From a virus, in IMG/VR virus record IMGVR_UViG_3300024999_000238, positions 1 through 36,921 of that record: a DNA stretch of 36,921 bases. One strand, written 5' to 3'. The position numbers were made by a program, and so were the translations under genes. Under the pieces are notes generated by a model, which had not been told where the DNA came from, ran no database searches, and was given only the letters and a program-made list of their open reading frames with translations. Shown here one piece after another: positions 14,752 through 23,076 of this stretch (its first letter is position 1; every line of letters starts with the position of its first letter).

Positions 14752-14826
14752 GCCGGGGTAGCTCAATCAGGTAGAGCGAATGCCCAGTAAGCATCGATGC
14801 GGGTTCGAGTCCTGCACCCGGCTCCA
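14752..14826 (+). tRNA. Degenerate tRNA or tRNA-like element (nominal anticodon AGT)
   Basis: A 75-nt cloverleaf with encoded CCA. Acceptor GCCGGGG/ACCCGGC pairs 6 of 7 (G7-A66 mismatch). The D-arm GCTC/GAGC is perfect, and T-arm GCGGG/CCTGC with loop TTCGAGT is canonical. The anticodon arm AATGC/GCATC has an A-C mismatch; its loop CCAGTAA has C instead of the invariant U33, giving AGT (Thr). The variable loop is only 3 nt. The body resembles bacterial tRNA-Thr, but decoding function is doubtful. It lies 36 bp before the terminase small subunit gene. Confidence 0.55.
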
Positions 14827-14862
14827 GAATTGTTACTACCATTGCAGATTGAAGGTGAGGTG

Positions 14863-15837
14863 ATGGCGAGGGAACGAAGCCCCCAGCGTGATAAGGCTTT
14901 TGAAATATGGCAGTCAAGTGGAGGCACTATTAAGCTAAAAGACATAGCCGCTGAGCTTGGCGTTTCAGACATACAAATCCGCAAGTGGAAGAATCAGGAC
15001 CGGTGGGAAGAGAAGTTGCAGCAGGCAAAAGTAACGTTACCGAATATGAATAGTAACGTTACTAATGGCAAAGGTAACGTTACTATTGAAAAAGTAACGG
15101 AAGACTATTTCCCCGGCCAATGCGAAGCCACCGGCCATAAGTCTGGCGAGCGCTGCCGTAATAAGGCTTTGGATGGAGAACGCTTCTGTAAGGTCCACCT
15201 TGATGGATGGGAAGGGCAGTGTACGGCGAAATCTAAACAGACCGGTGAGCGCTGCAAAAAGAAAGCCGAGCCTGGAAAGGACAAATGTAAGTTTCACGGG
15301 GGGAAGAGTACCGGGCCGCCACTGGGTAGTCAAAACGCTACAAAGCATGGCTTCTTTGCTCGTATATTCCCCGATGATGAGGAGACCAGGGCCATTGTAA
15401 ACGAGATTATAGAGAAAAGCCCTCTGGATATTCTTTGGGATCAGATAGTAATTCAGTATACGGCTATAGCCAGGGCGCAGAAGATTATGTTTGTTAAAGA
15501 TCAAGATGATTTAACTAAGGTCCTGAAACGCCAGAAGGAAACCAGCGGTATGCAAAGTGATGGATGGGAAAAAGAATGGGAACTCCAATTCGCTTGGGAT
15601 AAGCAGGCTGGTTTCTTAAAAGCGCAAAGCACAGCTATGAAGACCTTGGAGGGTCTCATTTCTCGTTATGAGGATATGGTAGAGAAGTATGAACTTAAGG
15701 GTATGTTAGTTGAAGGGCACCGACTGAGGGTAGAAAAGCTTAGAGCCGAAGTTGAAAAGATTAAAGGCGGCGACGATGACAAACCAATTGAAATCATAAT
15801 CAAGCGAAAGGGTGAGGGTAGTGGAAAAGGAAGTTAA
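14863..15837 (+). CDS. Terminase small subunit, PBSX-like with Cys/His inserts
   Basis: ATG at 14863 (GTG at 14860 also possible) after AAGGTGAGG. The N-terminal 50 residues ([20 protein letters not shown], then a helix-turn-helix [19 protein letters not shown]) match PBSX/XtmA-type small terminases, which bind the packaging site. Unusually, residues 86-145 hold two tandem Cys/His modules of about 28 residues (GQC...GERC...FCKVH and GQC...GERC...KCKFH), followed by [19 protein letters not shown], common in small terminases. At 324 residues it is longer than usual. The large subunit follows with a 17-bp overlap. Confidence 0.85.
   Translation: MARERSPQRDKAFEIWQSSGGTIKLKDIAAELGVSDIQIRKWKNQDRWEEKLQQAKVTLPNMNSNVTNGKGNVTIEKVTEDYFPGQCEATGHKSGERCRNKALDGERFCKVHLDGWEGQCTAKSKQTGERCKKKAEPGKDKCKFHGGKSTGPPLGSQNATKHGFFARIFPDDEETRAIVNEIIEKSPLDILWDQIVIQYTAIARAQKIMFVKDQDDLTKVLKRQKETSGMQSDGWEKEWELQFAWDKQAGFLKAQSTAMKTLEGLISRYEDMVEKYELKGMLVEGHRLRVEKLRAEVEKIKGGDDDKPIEIIIKRKGEGSGKGS
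15031..15099. repeat. Putative packaging (pac) site: phased GTAACGTTAC palindromes
   Basis: Three perfect copies of the 10-bp palindrome GTAACGTTAC start at 15031, 15053 and 15074, and a half-site GTAACG starts at 15094. The steps are 22, 21 and 20 bp, about two helical turns, so all sites face one side of the DNA. They lie inside the small terminase gene, where SPP1 and P22 carry their pac sites. The encoded peptide merely repeats NVT/KVT. Confidence 0.6.
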
Positions 15838-17113
15838 CCCTCACTTTGAAGATTTTCTATTTGATTGGTTGATTAAATTTTACCTTCTTGTTGGTGGTTA
15901 CGGCTCATCTAAAAGCTATCACGTGGCCTTAAAAATAATATTAAAGCTGCTTCAGGAGAAAAGGACAGCCCTAGTTGTCAGAGAAGTTTACGATACAATG
16001 CGGGATAGCTGCTTTGCTCTGTTCAGTGAAATAATTACTGAACTGGAGCTTGACGATAGAATAAAACTTGTAACGTCGCCAATGCAGATCAGATTCCCTA
16101 ATGGCTCAAAGATAATTTTTAAGGGCATGGATAAGCCGGCTAAGCTTAAATCTATACATAATGTCAGTATCATATGGGTAGAGGAGTGTTCAGAACTAAA
16201 ATACGAGGGTTTTAAAGAATTAATCGGACGTTTAAGGCATCCCAGCTTAAGCCTTCATATGATATTGTCTACTAATCCGGTTAGTAAGGGGAATTGGACA
16301 TTTAAGCACTTTTTTAAGTTTGTTGCCCTGGATGATGAGCAGTTATACAAGTCAAGAATATTGATAATAAATAATGTCTATTATCATCACTCATTGGCTG
16401 ATGATAATTTATTTTTGCCCAGGAGCTATATAGACCAACTCGAAGAATTAGAACTATACGATCCTGACCTTTATCGAATCGCTAGAAACGGCCGATTCGG
16501 GGTAAATGGCATAAGGGTGCTACCACAGTTTGAAGTAAAACCACATTATGAAGTGATGGAAGCTATAAATAATATTCAACGCAATATGAAGCGCGTTGGT
16601 TTTGACTTTGGCTTTGAAGCTTCCTATAATGCCTTATTGAGATTGGTCATAGACCATGAAAATAAGATCCTCTATATCTACTGGGAATACTACAAGAATC
16701 ACATGACAGACGATAAAACAGCTATAGAAATAGCTGAGTTTAGGCAAACTAGAGAGCTTATCATAGCTGATTCGGCTGAGCCAAAAACAATACAGTATTT
16801 TAGACAGCAGGGGTTTAACATTAAGGAATGCAAGAAATTTCAGGGCTCGCGTCTACAAAACACTAAGAAGGTTAAGAGATTTAAGCAAATAATATGTTCT
16901 GAGAACTGTATCCACACAATTGAGGAATTAAGGGATTTAACCTATAAGGTTGACAAGGACGGAAACATCATTGAAGACCAGTTTAATATTGACCCTCATA
17001 CTTTTTCAGCTATTTGGTATGCGCTGGACGGGTATGAGGTTTCTGACTTAAAGAGCGGATATGGATTAGGTGTAACCGTTCCGAAGAGCGAAGCAACAGG
17101 CATGAGGTGGTAG
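15821..17113 (+). CDS. Terminase large subunit (PBSX/XtmB-like)
   Basis: GTG at 15821 is preferred over GTG at 15812 because AAAGGGTGAGG lies just upstream. The 430-residue protein has Walker A GGYGSSKS at residues 25-32, Walker B IIWVEE near 117 and the coupling motif STNP near 150. The nuclease part has VGFDFGFE near 259 and [11 protein letters not shown] near 309 with acidic residues of the RNase H-like fold. It cuts concatemers and drives DNA into the prohead. The 3' end lies 1 bp before the portal gene. Confidence 0.93.
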   Translation: MEKEVNPHFEDFLFDWLIKFYLLVGGYGSSKSYHVALKIILKLLQEKRTALVVREVYDTMRDSCFALFSEIITELELDDRIKLVTSPMQIRFPNGSKIIFKGMDKPAKLKSIHNVSIIWVEECSELKYEGFKELIGRLRHPSLSLHMILSTNPVSKGNWTFKHFFKFVALDDEQLYKSRILIINNVYYHHSLADDNLFLPRSYIDQLEELELYDPDLYRIARNGRFGVNGIRVLPQFEVKPHYEVMEAINNIQRNMKRVGFDFGFEASYNALLRLVIDHENKILYIYWEYYKNHMTDDKTAIEIAEFRQTRELIIADSAEPKTIQYFRQQGFNIKECKKFQGSRLQNTKKVKRFKQIICSENCIHTIEELRDLTYKVDKDGNIIEDQFNIDPHTFSAIWYALDGYEVSDLKSGYGLGVTVPKSEATGMRW

Positions 17114-17114
17114 A

Positions 17115-19241
17115 ATGGCAAGAAAAAACTTTGCAGAAGAAATAGGCTCAATAAGCAGGTCCTTATTTAACCGGCTGTCAGATACGGAATACCTTTCCCT
17201 GTTGACCTGGCCGAATAGCATAACAACCTATGACAAGATGCGCCGATCAGATGGCCAGGTACAGGCTTTACTATACTGCCTGGAGCTGCCGATCAGGTCC
17301 ACCAGGTGGTATGTGGAGCCTTACGATAAAAACAATCCTAAAGATGTTCAAATAGCGGAATTCATCGAAGAGAACCTTTTTTCAGGTCCGCCAAAGGGTA
17401 TGACCGTACACTGGGACGATTTTTTGCGCCTGGCATTGCTGATGTTTAGCTTTGGTCATAGTATATTTGAAAAGGTTTATGAGGTAGATTCTAAAGGCTT
17501 TGCTAAGTGGAGAAAGTTTGCTGAAAGACCACATGAAACTATAAAGGATTTCAAGTATGACGAAAAGGGCGGGCCGCTGCACGTTGAACAATACGTAGCA
17601 GGGGCTTCTTTTGTTGAGATGCCAGTGGACAATTGCCTGATTTTTACCCATCGGAAAGAGGGTGGGAGGCTGCATGGAATACCAGTATTGAGAGCAGCGT
17701 ACAAGCACTGGTTTATAAAAGACTTCCTGCTCAAAATAACTAACATCGGCATTGAGAAAAACCATGTGGGAACGCCTGTATGTAAATTACCGCAAGAAAT
17801 ACAGGATGATAGTGACGATAAAGCAGTAGCAGAAAAGATAGTCAGGAACCTTCGTTCCGGTCAGGATGCCGGGGTAGTGTTACCCTTTGGCTGGGAGCTT
17901 GAAATGTTCGAGGGTAAGCGGGTAGCTATTGAGGTTTTGCCCTATATCCAGTATCAAGATCAGATGATCGCCAAGGCTGCCCTGGCTCAATTTCTACAGC
18001 TTGGTACCGGCAGTGTAGGAAGTTTTGCCCTGGGCAAGGACCAGAGCGACTTCTTTCTCATGTCCTTAAATGCTCAGGCTAAGTATGTTTGCGATACTAC
18101 AAACAGCTACGCCATTCCTCAGTTGGTTGATTATAACTGGGACGTTGAAGGTTATCCAAAGCTGAGGTTCGAAAAGGTTGGCGGTAGGAATACCGCTGGA
18201 ATTATTGAGGGAGTTAAAAGTCTTGTAGGTGGGAAAATAATTCTACCGGATGATGGGCTTGAAAAGTATATGCGCGAACTCATGGAGTTGCCTGAGATTG
18301 ACAAAGAGACAATCCGGGGAGGGCAGCAGGAAGCTTTTATACCTACTAGTCAGCCAAAAGAACCGATAAAGGAACCACCAGTAAGGGCAAGTGAAACTGA
18401 TTGCCGTGGAGAAACAAAAACAATAGGTTTTAAATTTGCTGAACCTGTATGGCGTAGGGACTTAACAGCTTACGAAAAAAGAATCAAGCTTTCCGAAATA
18501 GACCAAAAGTTTGACACCTCAGAAGAAGATTTTGTCAAAAAGGGCATGGAGATCCTTGGCGAACAGTTTTCTCCGTACCTGAAGCAGTTGGCCGCACTGA
18601 TCACTGATGGTAAATGGGAAGATGTAAGTCAGTTAGCGGTGGACAGTGAACCATTAGCGCAGTTCATTAACGACTACCTTGCTGGTCTGTTCACTTTCGG
18701 AGCAGGACAGGCAGCAGAAGAGCTTGATACCGAAAAGCCTGATATTCCTGACTTGAGTAAGCAAATAATTGGTCTCCGAGCCATGACCATAACGGAAAAG
18801 ATAATTTCAGCTATGAATGCTAAAGTTGTTTTTGATGTGCTGAATAGTGTTGAGGCGGGAGAAAAGCCAAAGGATGCCGTTGATGCTGTAAAGCAAAACA
18901 TCGAGGACTATATGAAGAAGGAACTCGAAGGTCACGCAACCGTACAGACAGCCTGGGCGATAAATAGTGGTAGGGATTTTGTTGCTGAGGAGCAGGGAGT
19001 AAAGAGAATCCAATATTCTGCCATTTTAGATAAACGCACCTGTCCCTTGTGTAAAAAACTTGACGGTATGATAATCCAGGCAGGTACGCCAGAGGCTAAG
19101 AAGTTTAAGCCACCAGTACACAGTCGCTGCCGATGTATCTTTGCATATGTATTACCGGAGGAGCAACCACAGCCGGAAGTAACATTTGAACCGCCGCCAG
19201 ATGAATTGCTGCAAAAACACGGTAACCTGATAGCAAAATAA
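17115..19241 (+). CDS. Portal protein (DUF935, Mu gp29-like) fused to MuF head morphogenesis domain
   Basis: The N-terminal 430 residues match Mu-type portals (DUF935): SITTYDKMRRSDGQVQALLY, then DFLRLALLMFSFGHSIFEKV and VALPF/GWELE-like segments (actual VVLPFGWELEMFEG). After a linker, residues 611-690 form a MuF/SPP1 gp7-type domain (YSAILDKRTCPLCKKLDGMI, then PPVHSRCRCIFAYV) with the conserved Cys and His residues. Mu encodes these as separate gp29 and gp30; here one 708-residue protein holds both. It forms the dodecameric DNA gate and carries the minor head protein. ATG start after GAGGTGGT. Confidence 0.9.
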   Translation: MARKNFAEEIGSISRSLFNRLSDTEYLSLLTWPNSITTYDKMRRSDGQVQALLYCLELPIRSTRWYVEPYDKNNPKDVQIAEFIEENLFSGPPKGMTVHWDDFLRLALLMFSFGHSIFEKVYEVDSKGFAKWRKFAERPHETIKDFKYDEKGGPLHVEQYVAGASFVEMPVDNCLIFTHRKEGGRLHGIPVLRAAYKHWFIKDFLLKITNIGIEKNHVGTPVCKLPQEIQDDSDDKAVAEKIVRNLRSGQDAGVVLPFGWELEMFEGKRVAIEVLPYIQYQDQMIAKAALAQFLQLGTGSVGSFALGKDQSDFFLMSLNAQAKYVCDTTNSYAIPQLVDYNWDVEGYPKLRFEKVGGRNTAGIIEGVKSLVGGKIILPDDGLEKYMRELMELPEIDKETIRGGQQEAFIPTSQPKEPIKEPPVRASETDCRGETKTIGFKFAEPVWRRDLTAYEKRIKLSEIDQKFDTSEEDFVKKGMEILGEQFSPYLKQLAALITDGKWEDVSQLAVDSEPLAQFINDYLAGLFTFGAGQAAEELDTEKPDIPDLSKQIIGLRAMTITEKIISAMNAKVVFDVLNSVEAGEKPKDAVDAVKQNIEDYMKKELEGHATVQTAWAINSGRDFVAEEQGVKRIQYSAILDKRTCPLCKKLDGMIIQAGTPEAKKFKPPVHSRCRCIFAYVLPEEQPQPEVTFEPPPDELLQKHGNLIAK

Positions 19242-19505
19242 TCACCTATCGGGATCAAGGGATCCACCTGGCCGACGTTGCCAGCGCTCTTGTACGCGAT
19301 CAAGCTGCTTCCAGATTAACGGGGCTAAATGCCTGATTCTGTCGTCGTTGGTCATTTTGTCGAAGGGGTAGCCTCCGAAAAGCTCGGCAGCAATGTCTTC
19401 GTCAAGTCGGATGCTTATATCAACTTTTTTCTGTTTTGGCTTAACCCGTCCTTTTTGGTCGGCACCAAATTCTAATTGGATTATATTCTTCTTTTTGGTC
19501 ATCAT
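19242..19505 (-). CDS. Minus-strand small protein, possible ribbon-helix-helix regulator (87 aa)
   Basis: The start is ATG at 19505 or, better spaced from AAAGGAG, ATG at 19502. The stop abuts the portal stop exactly. The N-terminus is basic (MTKKKNII). KKVDISIRLDEDIAAELFGG reads as a beta strand plus helix like a ribbon-helix-helix protein, but a full domain is not evident. The C-terminus is basic and helical. This gene opposes the late operon between portal and protease, so it would be antisense to late transcripts and is probably expressed early or in the lysogen. Confidence 0.65.
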   Translation of the reverse strand: MMTKKKNIIQLEFGADQKGRVKPKQKKVDISIRLDEDIAAELFGGYPFDKMTNDDRIRHLAPLIWKQLDRVQERWQRRPGGSLDPDR

Positions 19506-19544
19506 ATTACTCCTTTCTATGAAATAGCTTGTCCAATGTAATTC

Positions 19545-19561
19545 TATAAAATTATTTTATA
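19545..19561. promoter_or_regulatory. AT palindrome in the divergent region before the protease gene
   Basis: TATAAAAT-T-ATTTTATA is a perfect 17-bp palindrome between the minus-strand gene and the protease gene. It could supply -10 elements in both directions or bind a regulator. The best + strand fit is TTGTCC (19530) with a 17-bp spacer to TATTTT, which is weak. Confidence 0.35.
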
Positions 19562-19582
19562 TTCCTTTGAGGAGGTGAGATT

Positions 19583-21055
19583 TTGGGAAAAGATGTTGAT
19601 GGTAAAAATTCAAGTAAACGCTTTAAGGCAAAGAAGTCCTGGCTTATTCGTAAAGGCATGAGCGAAGAAGAGGCACATAAAAAAGCCCGTGCCTACGCAG
19701 GTGGGAAAACTTCACCGAAAGCAGGACAAACTGAGGAACCTATTGTCGAGGAGTTTTCAGCTTATACTAACCTTGTCGAGCTACCGGAAGAGGTAAGGGG
19801 ATTACTCCCGGTAGAAGCTCAGGAAATATGGATGCGGTGGTTCAACGCATTTATTGAGGGCAGAGACAGGGTAAAGTGTGAAGAGGCGGCCTGGACAGCT
19901 GTAGAAGGCGCAGGATACACAGTGAAGGCGAGTGAGAAAATGGGAAATAAATTCTACGGGTTAATAGCCCTGGGTGAGGCTATGCTGATGCCAGCCCCGT
20001 CAGGGATGCAATATTCATCTACATCGGTAGTTGAGATAATGAGAACGGGACAGTGGGAACACCCGCTATATGGTCCAATCTCAATTATGGAGAGCGACCT
20101 GGACGGCTTTATAGCTAACTTTTTTGCAAATGTTCGCGGTATTGACATAGCTGTTGACCAGGAGCATAAGCCGGAAGCTGGGGCAATGGGTTGGTTTAAA
20201 AAGCTCTGGAAAATACCTCGGGATGATGAAGGGTTTAGTTTGCAAGCGGAAATACAATGGACATATCAGGGTGAACAGCTTATTAGGGATGGCATTTACC
20301 GTTATTTCTCCCCTGAGTTTACGAATGAATGGAAGGACCCTGAGAGCGGTCGGATCTATAAAAATGTTCTCTTTGGTGGTGCATTAACCAACCGGCCATT
20401 TATAAAAAATATGGACCCGATATTGCTTTCTGAGGGCGTTATGGAGACCCTCGGTTTTATTTTAAAGGAAACCCAACCCGGGGGCAACCGGGATAAAAAT
20501 AAAGGAGGAACCCCAGACGTGAAACTTTTAGCAGAGCACTACAAAGCCCTCGGGTTAAGTGAGAACGCCACCGAGGCAGAGGTTTTGGCCGCGATTGTCG
20601 CTATGAAAAACAATCCTGCACCTGGCAAGCAGGACAACACAGAGGTTGTTCAATTGTCTGAGACAGTCAAAGTTATGGGAGAGCAGCTTACCACCGCTCA
20701 GGCAGAAATTAAGAAGTTGTCTGAGACCAACATCCTACTGGCCGAAGCAGCCAAAGCGGTTAAATGGGAATCTATTAGCCAGAAGGCTTTTAGTGAGGGC
20801 AGAATGACCGTAGCCTTGTCTGAGAAATTCAAGCCGCTATTTATGGCAAACCCAGAAGGTATTGGGGCTATTATTGAGGATCTGCCCAAAATTATCCCGG
20901 GCGAAAAAGGACACTCCAACGCCGGAGGTGCTGCAGGCAGTACCTCTAAAATGTCTGAGGCTCAGGCGCAGGTTGCCGGGATGCTGGGATTAAGTGAAGA
21001 ACAAATACTAAAGGCTACTCCTGAATGGCTTAAGGAGCAGGGAGGTAAAGAATAA
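19583..21055 (+). CDS. Head maturation protease/scaffold (Mu gpI-like) with N-terminal ChaB domain
   Basis: The 490-residue protein starts at TTG 19583, fixed by GAGGAGGTGAG at 19570-19580. Residues about 60-105 (LPEEVRGLLPVEAQEIWMRW) are a ChaB-like domain. Residues 130-300 match Mu-like protease I: GQWEHPLYGPISIMESDL, DIAVDQEHKPEAGAMGWFK, YFSPEFTNEWKDPESGRIYK. After a Pro/Gly-rich linker comes a helical scaffold region. It cleaves scaffold and capsid proteins during head assembly. A second in-frame start inside the gene probably makes the scaffold alone. Confidence 0.85.
   Translation: MGKDVDGKNSSKRFKAKKSWLIRKGMSEEEAHKKARAYAGGKTSPKAGQTEEPIVEEFSAYTNLVELPEEVRGLLPVEAQEIWMRWFNAFIEGRDRVKCEEAAWTAVEGAGYTVKASEKMGNKFYGLIALGEAMLMPAPSGMQYSSTSVVEIMRTGQWEHPLYGPISIMESDLDGFIANFFANVRGIDIAVDQEHKPEAGAMGWFKKLWKIPRDDEGFSLQAEIQWTYQGEQLIRDGIYRYFSPEFTNEWKDPESGRIYKNVLFGGALTNRPFIKNMDPILLSEGVMETLGFILKETQPGGNRDKNKGGTPDVKLLAEHYKALGLSENATEAEVLAAIVAMKNNPAPGKQDNTEVVQLSETVKVMGEQLTTAQAEIKKLSETNILLAEAAKAVKWESISQKAFSEGRMTVALSEKFKPLFMANPEGIGAIIEDLPKIIPGEKGHSNAGGAAGSTSKMSEAQAQVAGMLGLSEEQILKATPEWLKEQGGKE
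20519..21055 (+). CDS. Internal in-frame start: probable scaffolding protein (Mu gpZ-like)
   Basis: AAAGGAGG at 20501-20508 precedes an in-frame GTG at 20519 by 10 nt. The resulting 178-residue protein starts VKLLAEHYKALGLSENATEA and is helical and acidic, with a coiled-coil core (ETVKVMGEQLTTAQAEIKKL), as expected of a scaffold. Nested protease/scaffold genes with a shared 3' end are known from Mu (I/Z) and lambda (C/Nu3). Confidence 0.65.
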   Translation: MKLLAEHYKALGLSENATEAEVLAAIVAMKNNPAPGKQDNTEVVQLSETVKVMGEQLTTAQAEIKKLSETNILLAEAAKAVKWESISQKAFSEGRMTVALSEKFKPLFMANPEGIGAIIEDLPKIIPGEKGHSNAGGAAGSTSKMSEAQAQVAGMLGLSEEQILKATPEWLKEQGGKE

Positions 21056-22092
21056 TGGGGGCATTAACTACAAGTGCAAATAGAAAGAAAAAAGAAGGCG
21101 ATTTGCTGGCCCTGACCGTAAAGAGCGGCAGTGCTGTTTATAAGGGGGCTGCTGCATGTGTTGGCGCTGACGGATACCTAATTCCCGGTGCCGACACTGC
21201 AGGTTTAATTTTTTCCGGCGTGGCTTATGAGTCAGTAACCGGTAACGGCACCTTAAAATGCAGGGTAGAGCGCAAAGGAATATTCTTGTTTGCCATTGCT
21301 GCTGCTACTATTGCCAATATCGGCGACGCTGTATTTTTGGTTGACGACAATACCGTTGGCCTGGCCGCCACTACCACAAATGATATTTATTGTGGCGTGA
21401 TCGCTAACTATGAGTCTGCTACTCAGGTATGGGTAGACATCTATCCGGCACTGCTTCAGACCGATGTAGCAACCCACATTGCCGATACTTCCGGTGCTCA
21501 TGCTGCAAGCTCTATTTCTATCGCCGATGAAGGCACCTTTACCGAAGAGACTGACGTTGAAGGTGCTTTGCAGGAAGTTTACCAAGACTTAATTTCAGCT
21601 CAAAAGGTTATTCCTATTGCTCTTGGCGACTTTACGCTGGAAGACGGTACTGCCATAACAAAGTATTCTGCCGGTGGTGCAACTCCTGGCTTCCAGCAAC
21701 TTGCTAATAAAGAGGTTGTGTTAACCTGGGACGGAAATAGTACACAGACTCCGATCGCTGTCACCGTTCCTTTCGTAGACCCTGGTATCGACGATGCGGC
21801 TGCCTGTGTGGTCCATATTTTAGCTAGGATGGCCGGGGCTAACGATACACCTGTTATTGTTCATGAGGCTTACTTTGGTGCCGGTGATACTGATTGTGCT
21901 GGTACAGACCCGGAAGTAACTGAGGGCGCAACCCTGAGCGAATACACCTGCACTATTGCACATGGTGACGTACCTGCTGCACCGTCAAGCTTAACGCTCA
22001 TCCTGACTCCTACTGCCGGGCAGATGGCAACTGATGAGCTTTACATCTATGCCGCTTGGCTAGAAGTAACCAGTAAATTGAAAACTAGCTAA
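21055..22092 (+). CDS. Capsid decoration/head fibre-like protein (345 aa)
   Basis: ATG overlaps the protease stop (TAATG). The N-terminal 130 residues (KSGSAVYKGAAACVGADGYL) form a beta-rich domain like DUF2190-type decoration proteins, usually placed next to the major capsid gene. A linker DTSGAHAASSISIADEGTFT, typical of phage fibres, leads to a C-terminal beta domain with DDTPV- and PSSLTLILTP-like strands. The protein is probably displayed on the capsid surface and adds a fibre-like head. The assignment rests on position and pattern. Confidence 0.65.
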   Translation: MGALTTSANRKKKEGDLLALTVKSGSAVYKGAAACVGADGYLIPGADTAGLIFSGVAYESVTGNGTLKCRVERKGIFLFAIAAATIANIGDAVFLVDDNTVGLAATTTNDIYCGVIANYESATQVWVDIYPALLQTDVATHIADTSGAHAASSISIADEGTFTEETDVEGALQEVYQDLISAQKVIPIALGDFTLEDGTAITKYSAGGATPGFQQLANKEVVLTWDGNSTQTPIAVTVPFVDPGIDDAAACVVHILARMAGANDTPVIVHEAYFGAGDTDCAGTDPEVTEGATLSEYTCTIAHGDVPAAPSSLTLILTPTAGQMATDELYIYAAWLEVTSKLKTS

Positions 22093-22119
22093 CAAGCTAG
22101 CTAAGGAGGAAAAGGAATT

Positions 22120-23013
22120 ATGGCTGTAGTAACAAGTGATTTTTTAGCTGCAACCTATTCGGGCCTACGGGCCATTTACGGAGAGACTTTTGAAGCAACT
22201 AATCCTAAGTGGAATACCCTTGCTATGGAAGTCTCGTCTGAAACCGAAACAGAGGACTATTCCTGGATGGCTGAGGTTCCGGGGATGAAAGAATGGGTGG
22301 ATGAACGTACCCTGGAGGCTTTGAAGCAATTTAGCTTCAGCATTAAAAACAGAGACTGGGAAGATACTATCTCTGTAGATCGAAATACCATGGAAGATAA
22401 TAAGCTTAACCAGATCAAGCCAAGAATCCAAGATCTGGCCTTGGCTGCAAAAATGCACCCTGACGAACTAGTATTTGCACTGATAGCTGCAGGTTTTTCT
22501 ACTGTTTGCTATGATGGACAATACTTTTTTGATACCGATCACCCGCTAGCTGACGGGTCTGTACAGAGTAATAAGCTGAATCTAGCCCTTGATGCTACCG
22601 GACTTTCAGCTGCTATCGCGCTTGGACGTAGATTGAAGGGTTATACAGGAAGAGCGTTAAATATTGAATATGATACTTTATACGTGCCTCCTGAACTGGA
22701 AATTACGGGCCGCAAGTTACTTTTCGCCGAAAGAAATGATGCTGGTGCCACCAACATCATGAAAGATATACTTGAAAATCTAGTGGTAACACCTTATTTA
22801 ACGGACCCAAATAACTGGTTTATTGGTTGTACTAAGCGACCGCTTAAACCTGTCCTTTTGCAAATGCGCAAGAAGCCGGAATTTATAGCCCTAGATCGTC
22901 CAGATGACTACACTGCTTTTATGAAAAAGAAATTTCTCTATGGCGTTGACGGTCGTTATAATGTCGGACTTGGTATGTATCAGCTTGCAGTTGGATCAGA
23001 AGTAGCTAATTAA
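22120..23013 (+). CDS. Major capsid protein (Mu gpT-like)
   Basis: ATG at 22120 after AAGGAGG. The 297-residue protein matches the Mu-type major head subunit: an N-terminal SDFLAATYSGLRAIYGETFE, then YSWMAEVPGMKEWVDER, DWEDTISVDRNTMEDNKL and TVCYDGQYFFDTDHPL. An HK97 fold is expected. It is preceded by a small CTAGCT/AGCTAG inverted repeat (22084-22099) and followed by a strong hairpin. Confidence 0.93.
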   Translation: MAVVTSDFLAATYSGLRAIYGETFEATNPKWNTLAMEVSSETETEDYSWMAEVPGMKEWVDERTLEALKQFSFSIKNRDWEDTISVDRNTMEDNKLNQIKPRIQDLALAAKMHPDELVFALIAAGFSTVCYDGQYFFDTDHPLADGSVQSNKLNLALDATGLSAAIALGRRLKGYTGRALNIEYDTLYVPPELEITGRKLLFAERNDAGATNIMKDILENLVVTPYLTDPNNWFIGCTKRPLKPVLLQMRKKPEFIALDRPDDYTAFMKKKFLYGVDGRYNVGLGMYQLAVGSEVAN

Positions 23014-23024
23014 TTCATCTTAAC

Positions 23025-23056
23025 GCAAAGGTTCCGGATAATCTCCGGGCCTTTGC
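23025..23056 (+). other. Strong hairpin after the major capsid gene
   Basis: GCAAAGG (23025-23031) pairs with CCTTTGC (23050-23056) and CCGGA (23034-23038) with TCCGG (23044-23048), separated by small bulges; no U-tract follows. It probably protects the abundant capsid mRNA 3' end or partly attenuates downstream expression. It precedes the next ribosome binding site by only 5 bp. Confidence 0.65.
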
Positions 23057-23076
23057 AGTTTAGAAAGGAGATTATT

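Noticed and set aside
14711-14984. Minus-strand frames encoding GAGCRTRTR-like and GAGLEPASM-like peptides
   Set aside because: They are antisense translations of the tRNA-like T-arm and acceptor, a well-known source of false protein families; no ribosome binding site.
22084-22099. CTAGCT/AGCTAG inverted repeat before the capsid gene as a terminator
   Set aside because: Stem is short and AT-rich with no U-tract, and it overlaps the gene end and approach to the capsid ribosome binding site.
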